NCBI GenBank assembly: GCA_964654415.1
Contig: CAZZIP010000003.1
Coordinates: forward strand, 220,970 to 284,969
Source of the DNA: Methylohalobius sp964654415
GTDB taxonomy: Bacteria; Pseudomonadota; Gammaproteobacteria; Methylococcales; Methylothermaceae
DNA length: 64,000 nucleotides
Direction of reading: 5' to 3'
Shown here: in pieces, positions 36,890-46,531 of the stretch
Layout of the letters: each line of letters begins with the position of its first letter
Numbering within the stretch: the first letter of the stretch is position 1
Position numbers and translations under genes: made by a program
Notes under the pieces: model-generated
What the model was told of the DNA's origin: nothing
Seen by the model: the letters and a program-made list of their open reading frames with translations, nothing else
The model's database searches: none

Positions 36890-38746
36890 TTATTTGCTGA
36901 TTGCAGAATCAGGCAGCGCAAACACGCTCAACACGCCACCCAACTGGGTGAATTTATCCAGCGAGCGATAAGCGCCAACTGCTCCCAGACCTTCAGTCTC
37001 ACCCTGGAGGCCGGCTGCCATCCCGATGCCTGCCCAACCACCAAGGCCGGACAGAACGCCGATGTACTGCTTGCCTTCGAACATCCAGGTATTGGGGTTG
37101 CCGATGATCCCGGAAGGCGTTTTGAACTTGTAAAGCTCCTTACCGGTCTTGGCATCGCGGACTTTGAGATAGCCTTCGAGCGTGCCGTGGACTACGACAT
37201 CGCCTTTGGTTGCCAGCACCCCACTCCAAACCGAGAAGGGTTCGTCATACGACCAGACGATCTTGCCGGTCTTGGCATCCCAGGCAGTGAACACCCCTAG
37301 GTTGGTGGAGCCATTCTTCTGTCCAGTTTTGGCGTCGCGGCCGGCGGGGAACATGGTCAGGGTCGCCCCTACATAAGGCTGGCCAGGAGTATATTCGACC
37401 TCGAACGGCTCGTAGTTCATGCACACGTGGTTGCCATTGACATAGAACAGACCAGTGCGCGGCGAGTAAGCCACCGGACCCTGGTTCTTGGAACCTAAGG
37501 CCGCCGGGCAAACGTCCTCGGTGTTTACGTCCTCGCCGTGTTCCTGGGTGCTGTAATTGGGATCCACCACCGGACGGCCAGTGTTCATGTCGACGTGCGT
37601 TGCCCAATTGACGGCTTTGTCGTACTTTTCTGCGACCAAGACTTCACCGGTCTCGCGGTCTAAGGTATAGGCAAACCCATTACGGTCGAAATGGACCAGG
37701 GTCTTACGCAGCTTGCCGCCGATTTCCTGATCGACCAGCACGACTTCGTTGATGCCGTCGTAATCCCACTCATCGTGAGGGGTCATCTGATAGACCCACT
37801 TGGCCACGCCGGTGTCGGCATCGCGCGCCCAGAGGGTCATGGACCACTTGTTGTCGCCGGGACGCTGGACCGGGTTCCAGGTGCCGGGGTTGCCCGAGCC
37901 GTAATAGATCAAGTTCAACTGCGGGTCGTAGCTGTACCATCCCCACGTAGTGCCGCCGCCGATCTTCCACTGATCCCCTTGCCAAGTCTTGAGCGAGGAA
38001 TCCTTGCCCACCGGCTGCAAGCCTTTTTCCTTGCCCATCCAGGTCATGGTCTTGGCAGGATCGATCTTCATCTCTTCGTCGGGACCGGTGCTGTAGGCCT
38101 TCCAGGCGAGCGACCCGTCCTTTAAGTTATACGCGGCCACGAACCCGCGCACGCCGAACTCACCGCCGGAAATACCGGTGATTACCTTGTCTTTGACCAC
38201 CAAGGGCGAGTTGGTGTTGGTCATCCCCACCTTGGGATCGCCGTTTTTGACCTGCCAGACGACTTTGCCAGTCTTGGCATCCAGGGCGGTCAAAGTGGTA
38301 TCGGCCTGCTGCAGGATGATCTTGCCGTCGCCATAGGCCAGCCCGCGATTGACGGTATCGCAACACATCACCGGAATGGTGACGTCAGCATCCTGGGTCG
38401 GCTCATACTTCCAGATGATGCTCTGATCTTTGGGGTTGATGGCATAGACCCGGTTCGGGAAAGGTGTATGGACATACAGCACGCCGTTGATGAATAGCGG
38501 ACCGCCCTCGTGGCCGCGCAGCACCCCGGTAGAGAACGTCCAGGCCGGCTGTAGCTTGTCAGCGTTTTGGTTATTGATCTGATCCAACTCGCTATAGCGG
38601 GTGCCCCAGTAGTTACCCCCCCAGATGGGCCAATTGGCGGGATTCTTGGAAAGATTGATTACTTCTTGGTTTGCTTGCGCCCCAGCGGCCATCAGCACCG
38701 AACTTACGGCAGCTGCGATCAGGCCGTTTTTTAAGGGTTTTTTCAT
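36890..38746 (-). CDS. xoxF: Lanthanide-type PQQ-dependent methanol dehydrogenase
   Basis: A 618-residue periplasmic quinoprotein with a signal peptide (1 to about 25, ending AGAQA) and an eight-bladed propeller. The vicinal disulfide is Cys128-Cys129. Metal and PQQ ligands are Glu196 (GGEFGVRG), Asn286 (SGNPGTW) and Asp328, and the extra Asp330 in WDYDG is the residue that marks lanthanide-dependent enzymes and is alanine in calcium-type MxaF. The enzyme oxidises methanol, probably through formaldehyde towards formate. The ATG at 38746 follows GAGGAGG; an upstream in-frame ATG would hide the signal. It stands downstream of fdhA on the same strand, with 183 bases between. xoxJ lies at 14.9 kb and no xoxG gene is in the window. 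Confidence 0.97.
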   Translation of the reverse strand: MKKPLKNGLIAAAVSSVLMAAGAQANQEVINLSKNPANWPIWGGNYWGTRYSELDQINNQNADKLQPAWTFSTGVLRGHEGGPLFINGVLYVHTPFPNRVYAINPKDQSIIWKYEPTQDADVTIPVMCCDTVNRGLAYGDGKIILQQADTTLTALDAKTGKVVWQVKNGDPKVGMTNTNSPLVVKDKVITGISGGEFGVRGFVAAYNLKDGSLAWKAYSTGPDEEMKIDPAKTMTWMGKEKGLQPVGKDSSLKTWQGDQWKIGGGTTWGWYSYDPQLNLIYYGSGNPGTWNPVQRPGDNKWSMTLWARDADTGVAKWVYQMTPHDEWDYDGINEVVLVDQEIGGKLRKTLVHFDRNGFAYTLDRETGEVLVAEKYDKAVNWATHVDMNTGRPVVDPNYSTQEHGEDVNTEDVCPAALGSKNQGPVAYSPRTGLFYVNGNHVCMNYEPFEVEYTPGQPYVGATLTMFPAGRDAKTGQKNGSTNLGVFTAWDAKTGKIVWSYDEPFSVWSGVLATKGDVVVHGTLEGYLKVRDAKTGKELYKFKTPSGIIGNPNTWMFEGKQYIGVLSGLGGWAGIGMAAGLQGETEGLGAVGAYRSLDKFTQLGGVLSVFALPDSAISK

Positions 38747-38836
38747 ACGATCCTCCTCATTGTTTTTAGATAAGGTGGTAGGGTTAAAAATCTGCAGGAT
38801 GGCAGGAAATCTTCCCGACCGTTCCTTGAGGCGGTA

Positions 38837-38864
38837 AATTGAAGTATTTTCAGGCAAAAGTCAA
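38837..38864 (-). promoter_or_regulatory. Candidate promoter of xoxF
   Basis: On the minus strand TTGACT (38859-38864) is followed after 16 bp by TCAATT (38837-38842), about 90 bases before the xoxF ATG. The -35 box is good, the -10 box weak. It would let xoxF be transcribed separately from fdhBA. Confidence 0.35.
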
Positions 38865-38929
38865 CCTCCTATTTATGCAATCACGAAGCAGTTGGCTACA
38901 TTGAATTAAGACGACTCGCTGATCGCCCC

Positions 38930-41710
38930 CTACCTCATTGCGTGTAGCCTCAACTCGCCGCCAGCCGATACCCGCACGGCGCAGAACTTAAACTCTGGAA
39001 TCTTGGCGTCCGGGTCCAGCGCCTCGTTGGTCAGAAGATTGGCTGCAGCTTCGTTGTAGCAGAAGGCCATGAATACGGTGCCGCGCTGCATCCCCAAGTT
39101 TGGCCGGGCGAACGCCGTCACCTTCCCGCGCCGCGATTCCAGCGTGATGAGGCCTCCAGGCTGGACACCTAGCTTTGCCAAGTCCTGCGGATGCATCTCA
39201 GCCACCGGATAAGGCTCGATCGCATCGAGCACTTCAGAATGGCGGGTCATAGCACCAGTGTGCCAGTGCTCCAATTGGCGACCGGTGATGAACACAAGTG
39301 GATACTCGGCATCGGGAAGTTCGGCGGCGTGAACAAACTCGGCCGGCACGAATAGCCCCCGACCATTCGGAGTCGGAAAACCGTTAACAAAGATCACCGC
39401 TTGCCCTGGATCCCCTTCTTTCTCACACGGATAAATGACCGAATCTTCCTGCTCTAAGCGATCCCAGGTGATACCAGCGATGCTGGGCATGGCTTGGCGC
39501 ATCTCTTCAAACACCGCTTGGGGACCGGAATAGTTCCAATCCAATCCCAAGCGCTTGGCGATTTCTTGGATGATCCACAGGTCCTGACGCGCCTCCCCAG
39601 GAGGAGCTATGGCCTGGCGGCCCAGTTGCACCCGTCGGTCGGTATTCGTGAAGGTACCGGTTTTTTCTGGGAAGGCCGAAGCCGGCAAAACCACGTCGGC
39701 AAAGCCGGCTGTCTCGGTCAAAAAGATATCCTGTACCACCAGGTGCTCCAATTTGGCGAGCGCCGCTCGGGCGTGTGCGACGTTGGGATCGGACATCGCC
39801 GGGTTTTCTCCCTCGATGTACATTCCCCGCACCTGCCCCTTCTCGATCGCATGGATCACTTCGACTACTGTCAAGCCAGGTTCAGGGTCCAGCTTGGTCC
39901 CCCATAGTTTTTCAAATTTGGCGCGCGCTTTTGGATCCTTGACCGACTGATAATCGGGGAAAACCATCGGGATCAAACCGGCATCGGACGCCCCTTGGAC
40001 GTTGTTTTGCCCGCGCAACGGGTGAAGGCCCGTTCCCGGGCGACCGATCTGGCCGGTCATCAGGGCCAGGGAAATCAAGCAGCGCGCGTTGTCGGTGCCG
40101 TGAACGTGCTGCGAAATCCCCATCCCCCACAGGATCATCGAGGCCTTGGAAGTGGCATATAGGCGCGCCACCTCGCGGATGATCCGAGCGTCGATCCCGC
40201 ACACCGGTGCCACCCGCTCGGGGGAATACTTCTCAAGATGAGCCTTAAGCTTCTCGAAGCCTTCGGTGTAGCGCTCGATATACTTACGATTGTAAAGCCC
40301 TTCTTCGACGATGACGTGCATCATCCCGTTGAGCAAGGCTACGTCGGTATCGGGGCGGAACTGAAGGGGGTGAGTGGCAAAGCGGAAGATCTCGGTGCGG
40401 ATGGGGTCGGCGACGATCAGCTTGGCCCCTTTGCGCGCAGCGTTTTTGATCCAAGTCGCCGCCACGGGGTGATTGACGGTGGGGTTAGAACCGATCAGGA
40501 AAATTACCTCCGCCTGCATTACATCGGCGACTGGGTTGGACACCGCCCCGGAACCGATGCACTGGAGCAGCGCTGCTACCGAAGAGGCGTGGCACAGGCG
40601 GGTGCAGTGGTCGACGTTATTGCTACCAAACCCGGTGCGGACCAGCTTCTGGAACAGATAGGCTTCCTCGTTGCTGCCCTTGGCCGAACCAAATCCGGCC
40701 AAGGCTTTGGGGCCATAGGTGTCGCGGATGCGCTTTAAGCCTTCGGCGGCAAAATCCAACGCTTCCTCCCAGCTCGCCTCGCGGAAAACTTTGAACGTAT
40801 CGGCTGGATCCAAAAGCTCTGAAGTCTTCGCTACCCCAGGTCTTCTGATCAATGGCTTAGTCAGGCGGTGTGGGTTGTGGACGTAATCAAAGCCGAACCG
40901 ACCTTTGACGCATAGCCGGCTGTGGTTAGTCTCACCGTCACGCCCTGTGACATAAAGGATGCGGTTGTTTTTAACGTTAAAGGTCAAAAGGCATCCCACT
41001 CCGCAGTAAGGACAGGTTGAATCAACCCGTTTGTCTATCACCACGTGACCGACGTCCCCTTTCGGCATCAAGGCGCCGGTGGGACAAGCCTGGACGCACT
41101 CGCCGCAGGCCACACAGGTGCTTTCGCCCATCGGGTCGTCGAGGTCAAATACGATTTTGGCTTTAGCGCCGCGCAAAGCATAGCCGATCACGTCGTTGGC
41201 CTGTTCCTCGCGGCAAGCGCGCACGCAGCGCGTGCATTGGATACAAGCGTCCAGGTTCACCGCCATGGCCGGATGGGAGAAATCGGCTTGCGGTTGCTTG
41301 CGCGAAGGAAAACGCGGCCGGCTGACCTTGAGCTTGGCTGCCCAGTAGTCCAGCTCTGAGTCGTCACGGTAAGGCGATTTACCCTGTCCCGGCATGTCGG
41401 ACAAAAGCAGCTCCAAAACCAGCTTTTGGGATTTGAGCGCGCGCTCGCTTTCGGCCTTGACCTTCATCCCATCTTTGGGCGTCCGACAACAAGACGGCGC
41501 CAGCACCCGCTCGCCCTCGATCTCTACCACGCAAGCCCGGCAATTGCCATCCGGGCGGTAACCTTCCTTGTAGCATAGGTGGGGAATTTCGATGCCATAG
41601 CGTTTAGCAGCCTGGAGAATTGTTTCTCCCTCGAACGCAGTGATTTCCCTCCCGTCCAAGGTAAACGTGACGGTTCTCAGCTCGTTCATATATTTGGGAT
41701 TGGCAACCAC
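38930..41710 (-). CDS. fdhA: NAD-linked formate dehydrogenase, catalytic (Mo/W) subunit
   Basis: A 926-residue subunit. In order: NuoG-like 2Fe-2S domain (HLCYKEGYRPDGNCRAC), a His-Cys cluster region, two 4Fe-4S ferredoxin sites (CIQCTRCVRACREE and CVACGECVQACP), the catalytic-domain cluster CPYCGVGC and a molybdopterin domain in which DHCTRLCHASS carries Cys at the selenocysteine position. Size and partner match the two-subunit FDH1 of Methylorubrum, which uses tungsten; metal use here is inferred. The GTG start at 41710 is supported by GGAGG just before it inside the end of fdhB; the ATG seven codons later has none. It oxidises formate to CO2 in the cytoplasm. Confidence 0.94.
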   Translation of the reverse strand: MVANPKYMNELRTVTFTLDGREITAFEGETILQAAKRYGIEIPHLCYKEGYRPDGNCRACVVEIEGERVLAPSCCRTPKDGMKVKAESERALKSQKLVLELLLSDMPGQGKSPYRDDSELDYWAAKLKVSRPRFPSRKQPQADFSHPAMAVNLDACIQCTRCVRACREEQANDVIGYALRGAKAKIVFDLDDPMGESTCVACGECVQACPTGALMPKGDVGHVVIDKRVDSTCPYCGVGCLLTFNVKNNRILYVTGRDGETNHSRLCVKGRFGFDYVHNPHRLTKPLIRRPGVAKTSELLDPADTFKVFREASWEEALDFAAEGLKRIRDTYGPKALAGFGSAKGSNEEAYLFQKLVRTGFGSNNVDHCTRLCHASSVAALLQCIGSGAVSNPVADVMQAEVIFLIGSNPTVNHPVAATWIKNAARKGAKLIVADPIRTEIFRFATHPLQFRPDTDVALLNGMMHVIVEEGLYNRKYIERYTEGFEKLKAHLEKYSPERVAPVCGIDARIIREVARLYATSKASMILWGMGISQHVHGTDNARCLISLALMTGQIGRPGTGLHPLRGQNNVQGASDAGLIPMVFPDYQSVKDPKARAKFEKLWGTKLDPEPGLTVVEVIHAIEKGQVRGMYIEGENPAMSDPNVAHARAALAKLEHLVVQDIFLTETAGFADVVLPASAFPEKTGTFTNTDRRVQLGRQAIAPPGEARQDLWIIQEIAKRLGLDWNYSGPQAVFEEMRQAMPSIAGITWDRLEQEDSVIYPCEKEGDPGQAVIFVNGFPTPNGRGLFVPAEFVHAAELPDAEYPLVFITGRQLEHWHTGAMTRHSEVLDAIEPYPVAEMHPQDLAKLGVQPGGLITLESRRGKVTAFARPNLGMQRGTVFMAFCYNEAAANLLTNEALDPDAKIPEFKFCAVRVSAGGELRLHAMR

Positions 41711-41713
41711 GTT

Positions 41714-43393
41714 TTAGCCCTCCAACTCATGGGAGAAGTATTTGAACACGCAGCGGATCGGGTTAGGCGCCGCCTGGCCTAGTCCACAGATCGAGGCATC
41801 GGCCATCACCTGGCACAAGTCCTCCAGTTTCTCTTGATCCCAGTCGCCTTCGGCCATCAATTGTGCTGCCTTAGCCGTACCGACCCGGCACGGCGTACAT
41901 TGACCGCAGGACTCGTCCTCAAAAAAGCGTATCGCATTCAAAGCCAAGTCCTTAGCTTTGTCGTGCTGGGAAAAGACGATGATTGCTGCCGAACCGATAA
42001 AACAGCCGTAAGGGGTTAAGGTATCAAAATCCAGCGGCACGTCGCCCAGGGAAGCCGGCAGGATGCCGCCTGAGGCACCGCCCGGGAAATAGCCGTAGAA
42101 CTCGTGGCCCGGTAGCATTCCGCCGCAGTATTCGTCGATCAGCTCGCGCACAGTGATTCCAGCTGGCGCCAAGTGCACACCCGGTTTTTGCACTCGGCCT
42201 GAGACCGAAAACGAACGAAGCCCTTTTCGCCCGTGCCGTCCGAACGAGGTAAACCAAGAAGGCCCTTTTTCAACGATGTCCCGCACCCAATAGAGGGTCT
42301 CCATGTTGTGTTCCAAGGTCGGGCGCCCAAACAGACCCACTTCAGCCACGTAGGGCGGGCGAAGGCGCGGCATCCCACGCTTGCCTTCGATCGACTCGAT
42401 CATCGCCGACTCCTCCCCGCAGATATAAGCTCCCGCCCCGCGGCGCAGGTGAATGGAAGGCAAGGGTGAAAGATGCTCTGCCTCCTGAAGTTTTGTCAAT
42501 TCGGCCTGCAGAATCTTGCGGCAGGCGGGATACTCGTCGCGCAAATAGATATAGACTTCTTTGGCTTCCACTGCCCAGGCGGCAATCAACATCCCTTCCA
42601 GGAAACGGTGGGGGTCGGACTCGAGATAATGGCGGTCCTTAAACGTGCCAGGTTCGCCCTCATCGATATTGACCGCCAGCAAGCGGGGAGGAGGGTATTT
42701 GCGCACGATTTCCCATTTTAACCCGGCGGGGAAGCCGGCCCCCCCCAAACCACGAAGGCCTGCGTCTTTGAGCGCGGCGATCACCTCTTCCCGGCTGCGC
42801 TGACCTTTAAGGCAGTCCTCAAGCAATCGGTATCCTCCCCGCTCCAGATACGCCTCAAACCCTAAATAGTCCGGCACCGGCGCCTCCACCGCCTTGGTCT
42901 CCACTGCTGCCACAACCTTCTCCGGCGTGGCAAGATCGATGGGATTTTGTCCCACGACGGCCACCGGCGCGTGTTGACAACGACCCATGCACGGGGCAGG
43001 CAACACCCGCACGCCCTCACCAAGCCCGTCTTTAAGCGCTTCAAGCAACTTTTGGCCGCCCGCCATAGCGCAGCTGATCGAGTCGCACACCCGCACGGTC
43101 AAGGGAGGCGGCGTTAAATCTCCTTCCTTGACCACATCGAAATGGTGGTAGAAGCTTGCAACCTCATATACCTCAGCGTAGGAAAGTTTCATCTCATAGG
43201 CCAGAGCTACCAAGTGCTTAGCCGAGATGTAGTGATAGGTGTCTTGAATTTTGTGCAGATGCTCAATGAGCAAATCCCTGCGCCTTGGCTCGTCGCCCAA
43301 AAGCTTTCGGACCTCCTCAAGCGCCTTAAGGTCTACTAGGCGTCCGCGGGCAATTTTGACCTTTTTGGCTTTACGCATTGCTTCAGTTCCCAT
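41714..43393 (-). CDS. fdhB: NAD-linked formate dehydrogenase, NADH-forming subunit (NuoE-NuoF fusion)
   Basis: A 559-residue fusion. The N-terminal third is a NuoE-like thioredoxin-fold 2Fe-2S domain (VCDSISCAMAG and PCMGRCQHAP); the rest is NuoF-like with FMN and NAD motifs (RGLGGAGFPAGLKW, IDEGEPGTFKDR) and the 4Fe-4S site ESCGQCTPCRVG. It hands electrons from formate oxidation to NAD+. Two start codons (43393 and 43378) are possible; neither has a strong ribosome site. Its stop lies 4 bases before the fdhA GTG. Confidence 0.94.
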   Translation of the reverse strand: MGTEAMRKAKKVKIARGRLVDLKALEEVRKLLGDEPRRRDLLIEHLHKIQDTYHYISAKHLVALAYEMKLSYAEVYEVASFYHHFDVVKEGDLTPPPLTVRVCDSISCAMAGGQKLLEALKDGLGEGVRVLPAPCMGRCQHAPVAVVGQNPIDLATPEKVVAAVETKAVEAPVPDYLGFEAYLERGGYRLLEDCLKGQRSREEVIAALKDAGLRGLGGAGFPAGLKWEIVRKYPPPRLLAVNIDEGEPGTFKDRHYLESDPHRFLEGMLIAAWAVEAKEVYIYLRDEYPACRKILQAELTKLQEAEHLSPLPSIHLRRGAGAYICGEESAMIESIEGKRGMPRLRPPYVAEVGLFGRPTLEHNMETLYWVRDIVEKGPSWFTSFGRHGRKGLRSFSVSGRVQKPGVHLAPAGITVRELIDEYCGGMLPGHEFYGYFPGGASGGILPASLGDVPLDFDTLTPYGCFIGSAAIIVFSQHDKAKDLALNAIRFFEDESCGQCTPCRVGTAKAAQLMAEGDWDQEKLEDLCQVMADASICGLGQAAPNPIRCVFKYFSHELEG

Positions 43394-43413
43394 GTTCTAG
43401 AACCTTGAATTCT

Positions 43414-43785
43414 CTACTTTACAAAACAAGCCGCCTCGGCGGCCTCTTCTCTGGCTTTAAGCTTGGCCCGCAGCTCATTCGCTTTAGGTGGGTCGCGAAA
43501 TACCCCTCCAGCCTCGCCGGGCAGTGAGCGAAGTTTAGTGAACGCCACTGCTTCAGAATATTCCTGATAAGACAGGTTCTTGGCTAACTCGTCCAAGGCA
43601 CAACTACAATGGTAAAGATTGTCGTAGTTTTGACCCCCGTGTTTCTGCATGCACTCGAATACGTATTCTACCCGCGCATGCGTCGGGAAATCGTTGCTCG
43701 TCTCGGAAATTTGGGTCCTAGGCTGAGTTGCACAGCCGGCCACACTGATGACCAGCCATACTGTCTGCCACAATTTGATTTTCAT
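43414..43785 (-). CDS. Small lipoprotein of unknown function
   Basis: A 123-residue protein with a lipoprotein signal (VISVAGC, lipidated Cys18). The mature part keeps four more cysteines: Cys45, Cys60, Cys62 (HCSC) and one near the C-terminus, pointing to disulfides or a metal/haem-independent redox role in the periplasm. It lies between mtnC and the formate dehydrogenase genes on the same strand. I do not recognise a named family. Confidence 0.7.
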   Translation of the reverse strand: MKIKLWQTVWLVISVAGCATQPRTQISETSNDFPTHARVEYVFECMQKHGGQNYDNLYHCSCALDELAKNLSYQEYSEAVAFTKLRSLPGEAGGVFRDPPKANELRAKLKAREEAAEAACFVK

Positions 43786-43818
43786 ATTGTATCTTCCTTT
43801 TCCGATAACTTTAATAAG

Positions 43819-44508
43819 TTATTCCAATTTGGCCAAATCGATTTCCGAAAAATCTCTAACTTTAGGGTAGCTGTCCTCTGCTTGTTGGAGGCTTTCCTCG
43901 CGCACCAGCCAGATCGTTTTCATCCCAGCCGCAGCGGCCGCTTTAAGCTCTGCTACGACATCCGACAAAAACAGGATAGCTTTAGGCGCCAGCCCGATCT
44001 CGGCGGCGATCCGGCGATAGCTTTCAGGGTCCTGTTTGGAACCGGTGCGGGTGTCGAAAAAGCCTGAAAACAAATAGGTCAGGTCCCCCCACTGGGTATG
44101 CCCGAACAAAAGCGTTTGCGCCTTTACTGAGCCGGAGGAAAACACGTACAGGCACATGCCCGCCTGCTTCCAGGCCTTGAGCTTTGCCACCGCATCGGGA
44201 TAGACGTGGCCTAAAAATTCACCCTTCCGGTAGCCTTGCTCCCAAATCATTCCCTGGAGCGCTTTGAGAGGGGTAATTTTTTTATCCTGGTCGCTCCATT
44301 CTAAAAGCTGGGCGATGATTTCCTCCAAACTCAGAGTGCGCCCGGCCATTTGCCTAACTTCTTCAAGCAGCGGCAGAACCTGCGGATCGTCGCGGTAAGT
44401 GCGGACGAATTCCGCCAAACGCTCGCGCGCATAAGAAAACAGCACGTCTTTAACGAAGCACAAAGACGAAGTCGTCCCCTCTATGTCGGTAACAACGGCT
44501 TGGATCAT
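43819..44508 (-). CDS. mtnC: Acireductone synthase (enolase-phosphatase E1)
   Basis: A 229-residue HAD-family enzyme of methionine salvage that enolises and dephosphorylates diketo-5-methylthiopentyl 1-phosphate. The nucleophile motif is DIEGTTSS at the N-terminus, SSGSVKAQ is motif II, and LFLSDVVAELKAA carries the metal-binding acid. It overlaps mtnD by ATGA. Confidence 0.95.
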   Translation of the reverse strand: MIQAVVTDIEGTTSSLCFVKDVLFSYARERLAEFVRTYRDDPQVLPLLEEVRQMAGRTLSLEEIIAQLLEWSDQDKKITPLKALQGMIWEQGYRKGEFLGHVYPDAVAKLKAWKQAGMCLYVFSSGSVKAQTLLFGHTQWGDLTYLFSGFFDTRTGSKQDPESYRRIAAEIGLAPKAILFLSDVVAELKAAAAAGMKTIWLVREESLQQAEDSYPKVRDFSEIDLAKLE

Positions 44509-45065
44509 TTCATCCGCTCCAGGTATTCCTCTAGCCTGGGAAAGCGGTCGGCGATGTCGCTTCCGGTGTAATTGGCTATCCAGCCTTCCGGAGTGGTGAA
44601 CAAGCGGATGACTTTAAGGTTAGGCCGCTCGCCAAAGTCGAACCAGTGTTTGATCCCAGCCGGTACACTGATCAGGTCGCCAGCCTCGCACAAAACCGCA
44701 TAGACCTTGGCATCGGGATGAAGGTAAAACAGACCGCGTCCATCGATAAAAAAGCGCACCTCAAAGTCGCTGTGCGTGTGTTCGGCGAGAAATTTCTGAC
44801 GTAACGCCTCGCGGTCGGGATGGTCCAAAGCGACACTGATCACATCGGCCGCCTGAAATCCGTATTGTCGCTTCAGTCGCTCGATGGAATCGGCATAGGA
44901 GGCCAAGATAGTTTCTTGGCTTGCATTTTCGGCCAATTCTTTGTCCGTCTGCCAACGTTCAAACTGGACTCCAATCCGCTTTAGGCGGGTAGCGATTTCG
45001 ATCGGATCGGCATAATACTCGAAAGGCTCGAAACCGCTCTCGGAATGGATGGTGAGAATGCTCAT
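44505..45065 (-). CDS. mtnD: Acireductone dioxygenase
   Basis: A 186-residue cupin. EHTHSDFEVRFFIDGRG holds two His and a Glu of the metal site and a further His follows in GIKHWFD. With Fe it makes the methionine precursor ketomethylthiobutyrate; with Ni it gives an off-pathway product with CO. It overlaps mtnB and mtnC by four bases each. Confidence 0.95.
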   Translation of the reverse strand: MSILTIHSESGFEPFEYYADPIEIATRLKRIGVQFERWQTDKELAENASQETILASYADSIERLKRQYGFQAADVISVALDHPDREALRQKFLAEHTHSDFEVRFFIDGRGLFYLHPDAKVYAVLCEAGDLISVPAGIKHWFDFGERPNLKVIRLFTTPEGWIANYTGSDIADRFPRLEEYLERMK

Positions 45066-45682
45066 CGTTGCCTTACTCCGTGTAGTCTGACTTCACACTC
45101 GAACATGAACTCCAACGCCTCTACTCGCGTCAGCGCCACCTCTATGCTGCGCCCCCAGGTATAAAAGCCATGGCCAGCGATGATGTAGGCGTGGATGTCG
45201 CCCTGGTGGTCGATGTAGGCCTCCACTCGCCGCGCTAGGCGCTCTATGTCCTGATCGTTGGGAAAGATAGGCACCACTACTTGCTGGGCATGGGTTTTGA
45301 CTCCCTCCAAACTCTTCAGGAGTTCGTGGTCGGCCAGCACTACCTGACCCTTAAACAGGCGCGAGGCAAGGACCGCCCCGGGCGAATGCGGATGGAGGAC
45401 CGCCTGAACTTCAGGATAGCGGCGATACAAGGCGAGGTGCAAAGCCGCCTCAGCGGAAGGCTTGCGTCCATCCAAGGGATGCCCCTGGGCGTCCAGGCGC
45501 ATAATGTCGTCGACCGTAAGTCGTCCCTTGTGCCGTCCTGAGACGGTGATAGCCAAACTGCCATCGCTCAAGCGGGCGGAAAAATTGCCACTGGTAGCAG
45601 GTACCCAACCCCGTTCGTACAAAATTCGACCGGCGGCCACCAACTCCCGGGCACGCGCGTCGAATTCCCAGTCCAGATTCAT
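45062..45682 (-). CDS. mtnB: Methylthioribulose-1-phosphate dehydratase
   Basis: A 206-residue class II aldolase-type zinc enzyme of methionine salvage. ATSGNFSARL, LHPHSPGAVLAS and AGHGFYTWG are family motifs; the two His of LHPHS and a later His bind zinc. The ATG at 45682 overlaps the panC stop as ATGA, which is why it was preferred over a start 14 codons upstream. mtnA and a nucleosidase for the first steps are not in this window. Confidence 0.93.
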   Translation of the reverse strand: MNLDWEFDARARELVAAGRILYERGWVPATSGNFSARLSDGSLAITVSGRHKGRLTVDDIMRLDAQGHPLDGRKPSAEAALHLALYRRYPEVQAVLHPHSPGAVLASRLFKGQVVLADHELLKSLEGVKTHAQQVVVPIFPNDQDIERLARRVEAYIDHQGDIHAYIIAGHGFYTWGRSIEVALTRVEALEFMFECEVRLHGVRQR

Positions 45683-46524
45683 GCCACCCCCAGATTGTCG
45701 ATCAGGCGCGTCTTCCCTAGCCATGCTGCAGCAAGGATCCGCAGCGGGCGGTCATTCGGATCGGCTGTAGCCAAATCGCCGGCGCGACGGATCGCAAAAT
45801 AGTCGAGTTTGAAGCCGACTTGCTGAAGCTTGCGCATTTGGCGTTCGCTTAAAGCTTTAAAATCGCGCTCACCGGCTAAGATCGCCGCTCTGGCCTCGCA
45901 CAATGCCCGATATAGCCAAGGCGCCCTCAGCCGCTCCTCATACGAAAGATACTGGTTGCGTGAACTCATCGCCAGTCCATCTGGCTCGCGCACGGTGGGA
46001 GCGCCGATGATTTCCACCGGGAAGTTCAGGTCGGCTACCATCTGCTTCACGATCAGCAGTTGCTGATAGTCTTTCTCACCGAACACCGCCACGTCTGGTT
46101 GCACTAGATTGAACAGTTTAGCCACCACTGTGGCCACCCCGCGGAAGTGGCCCGGCCTGGAGGCGCCGCACAAGATTTCTGAGAGCGTCGGCACTTCTAC
46201 GAAAGCGCTCCGCTCCAGACCGCGCGGGTACATCTCTTCCACGGTTGGAGAGAATAATGCGTCTACCCCGAATTCGAGCAGTTTCTGCCGATCTTCCTCA
46301 GGCGTTCTGGGATAGCGGGCGTAATCTTCATGCGGGCCGAATTGCAGCGGGTTGACGAAGATGCTCACCACCACCCGCTTGGCCCGCTGTCTGGCTTCCT
46401 CCACCAGGCTTAAGTGACCGGCGTGCAAGTTGCCCATGGTGGGAACCAGCGCGATACCATCACCGTTTTTACGCCAAACGACTAATTGCGCGCGCAGCTC
46501 TAAGGCTGATTGAACACATAACAT
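45679..46524 (-). CDS. panC: Pantothenate synthetase
   Basis: A 281-residue enzyme that joins pantoate and beta-alanine with ATP. VPTMGNLHAGHLSLV is the HIGH-type nucleotide motif, with FVNPLQFGPHEDYARYPRT, GEKDYQQL and MSSRNQYLS following in family order. It starts 7 bases after panB and overlaps mtnB. Confidence 0.96.
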   Translation of the reverse strand: MLCVQSALELRAQLVVWRKNGDGIALVPTMGNLHAGHLSLVEEARQRAKRVVVSIFVNPLQFGPHEDYARYPRTPEEDRQKLLEFGVDALFSPTVEEMYPRGLERSAFVEVPTLSEILCGASRPGHFRGVATVVAKLFNLVQPDVAVFGEKDYQQLLIVKQMVADLNFPVEIIGAPTVREPDGLAMSSRNQYLSYEERLRAPWLYRALCEARAAILAGERDFKALSERQMRKLQQVGFKLDYFAIRRAGDLATADPNDRPLRILAAAWLGKTRLIDNLGVA

Positions 46525-46531
46525 CCTCGTC

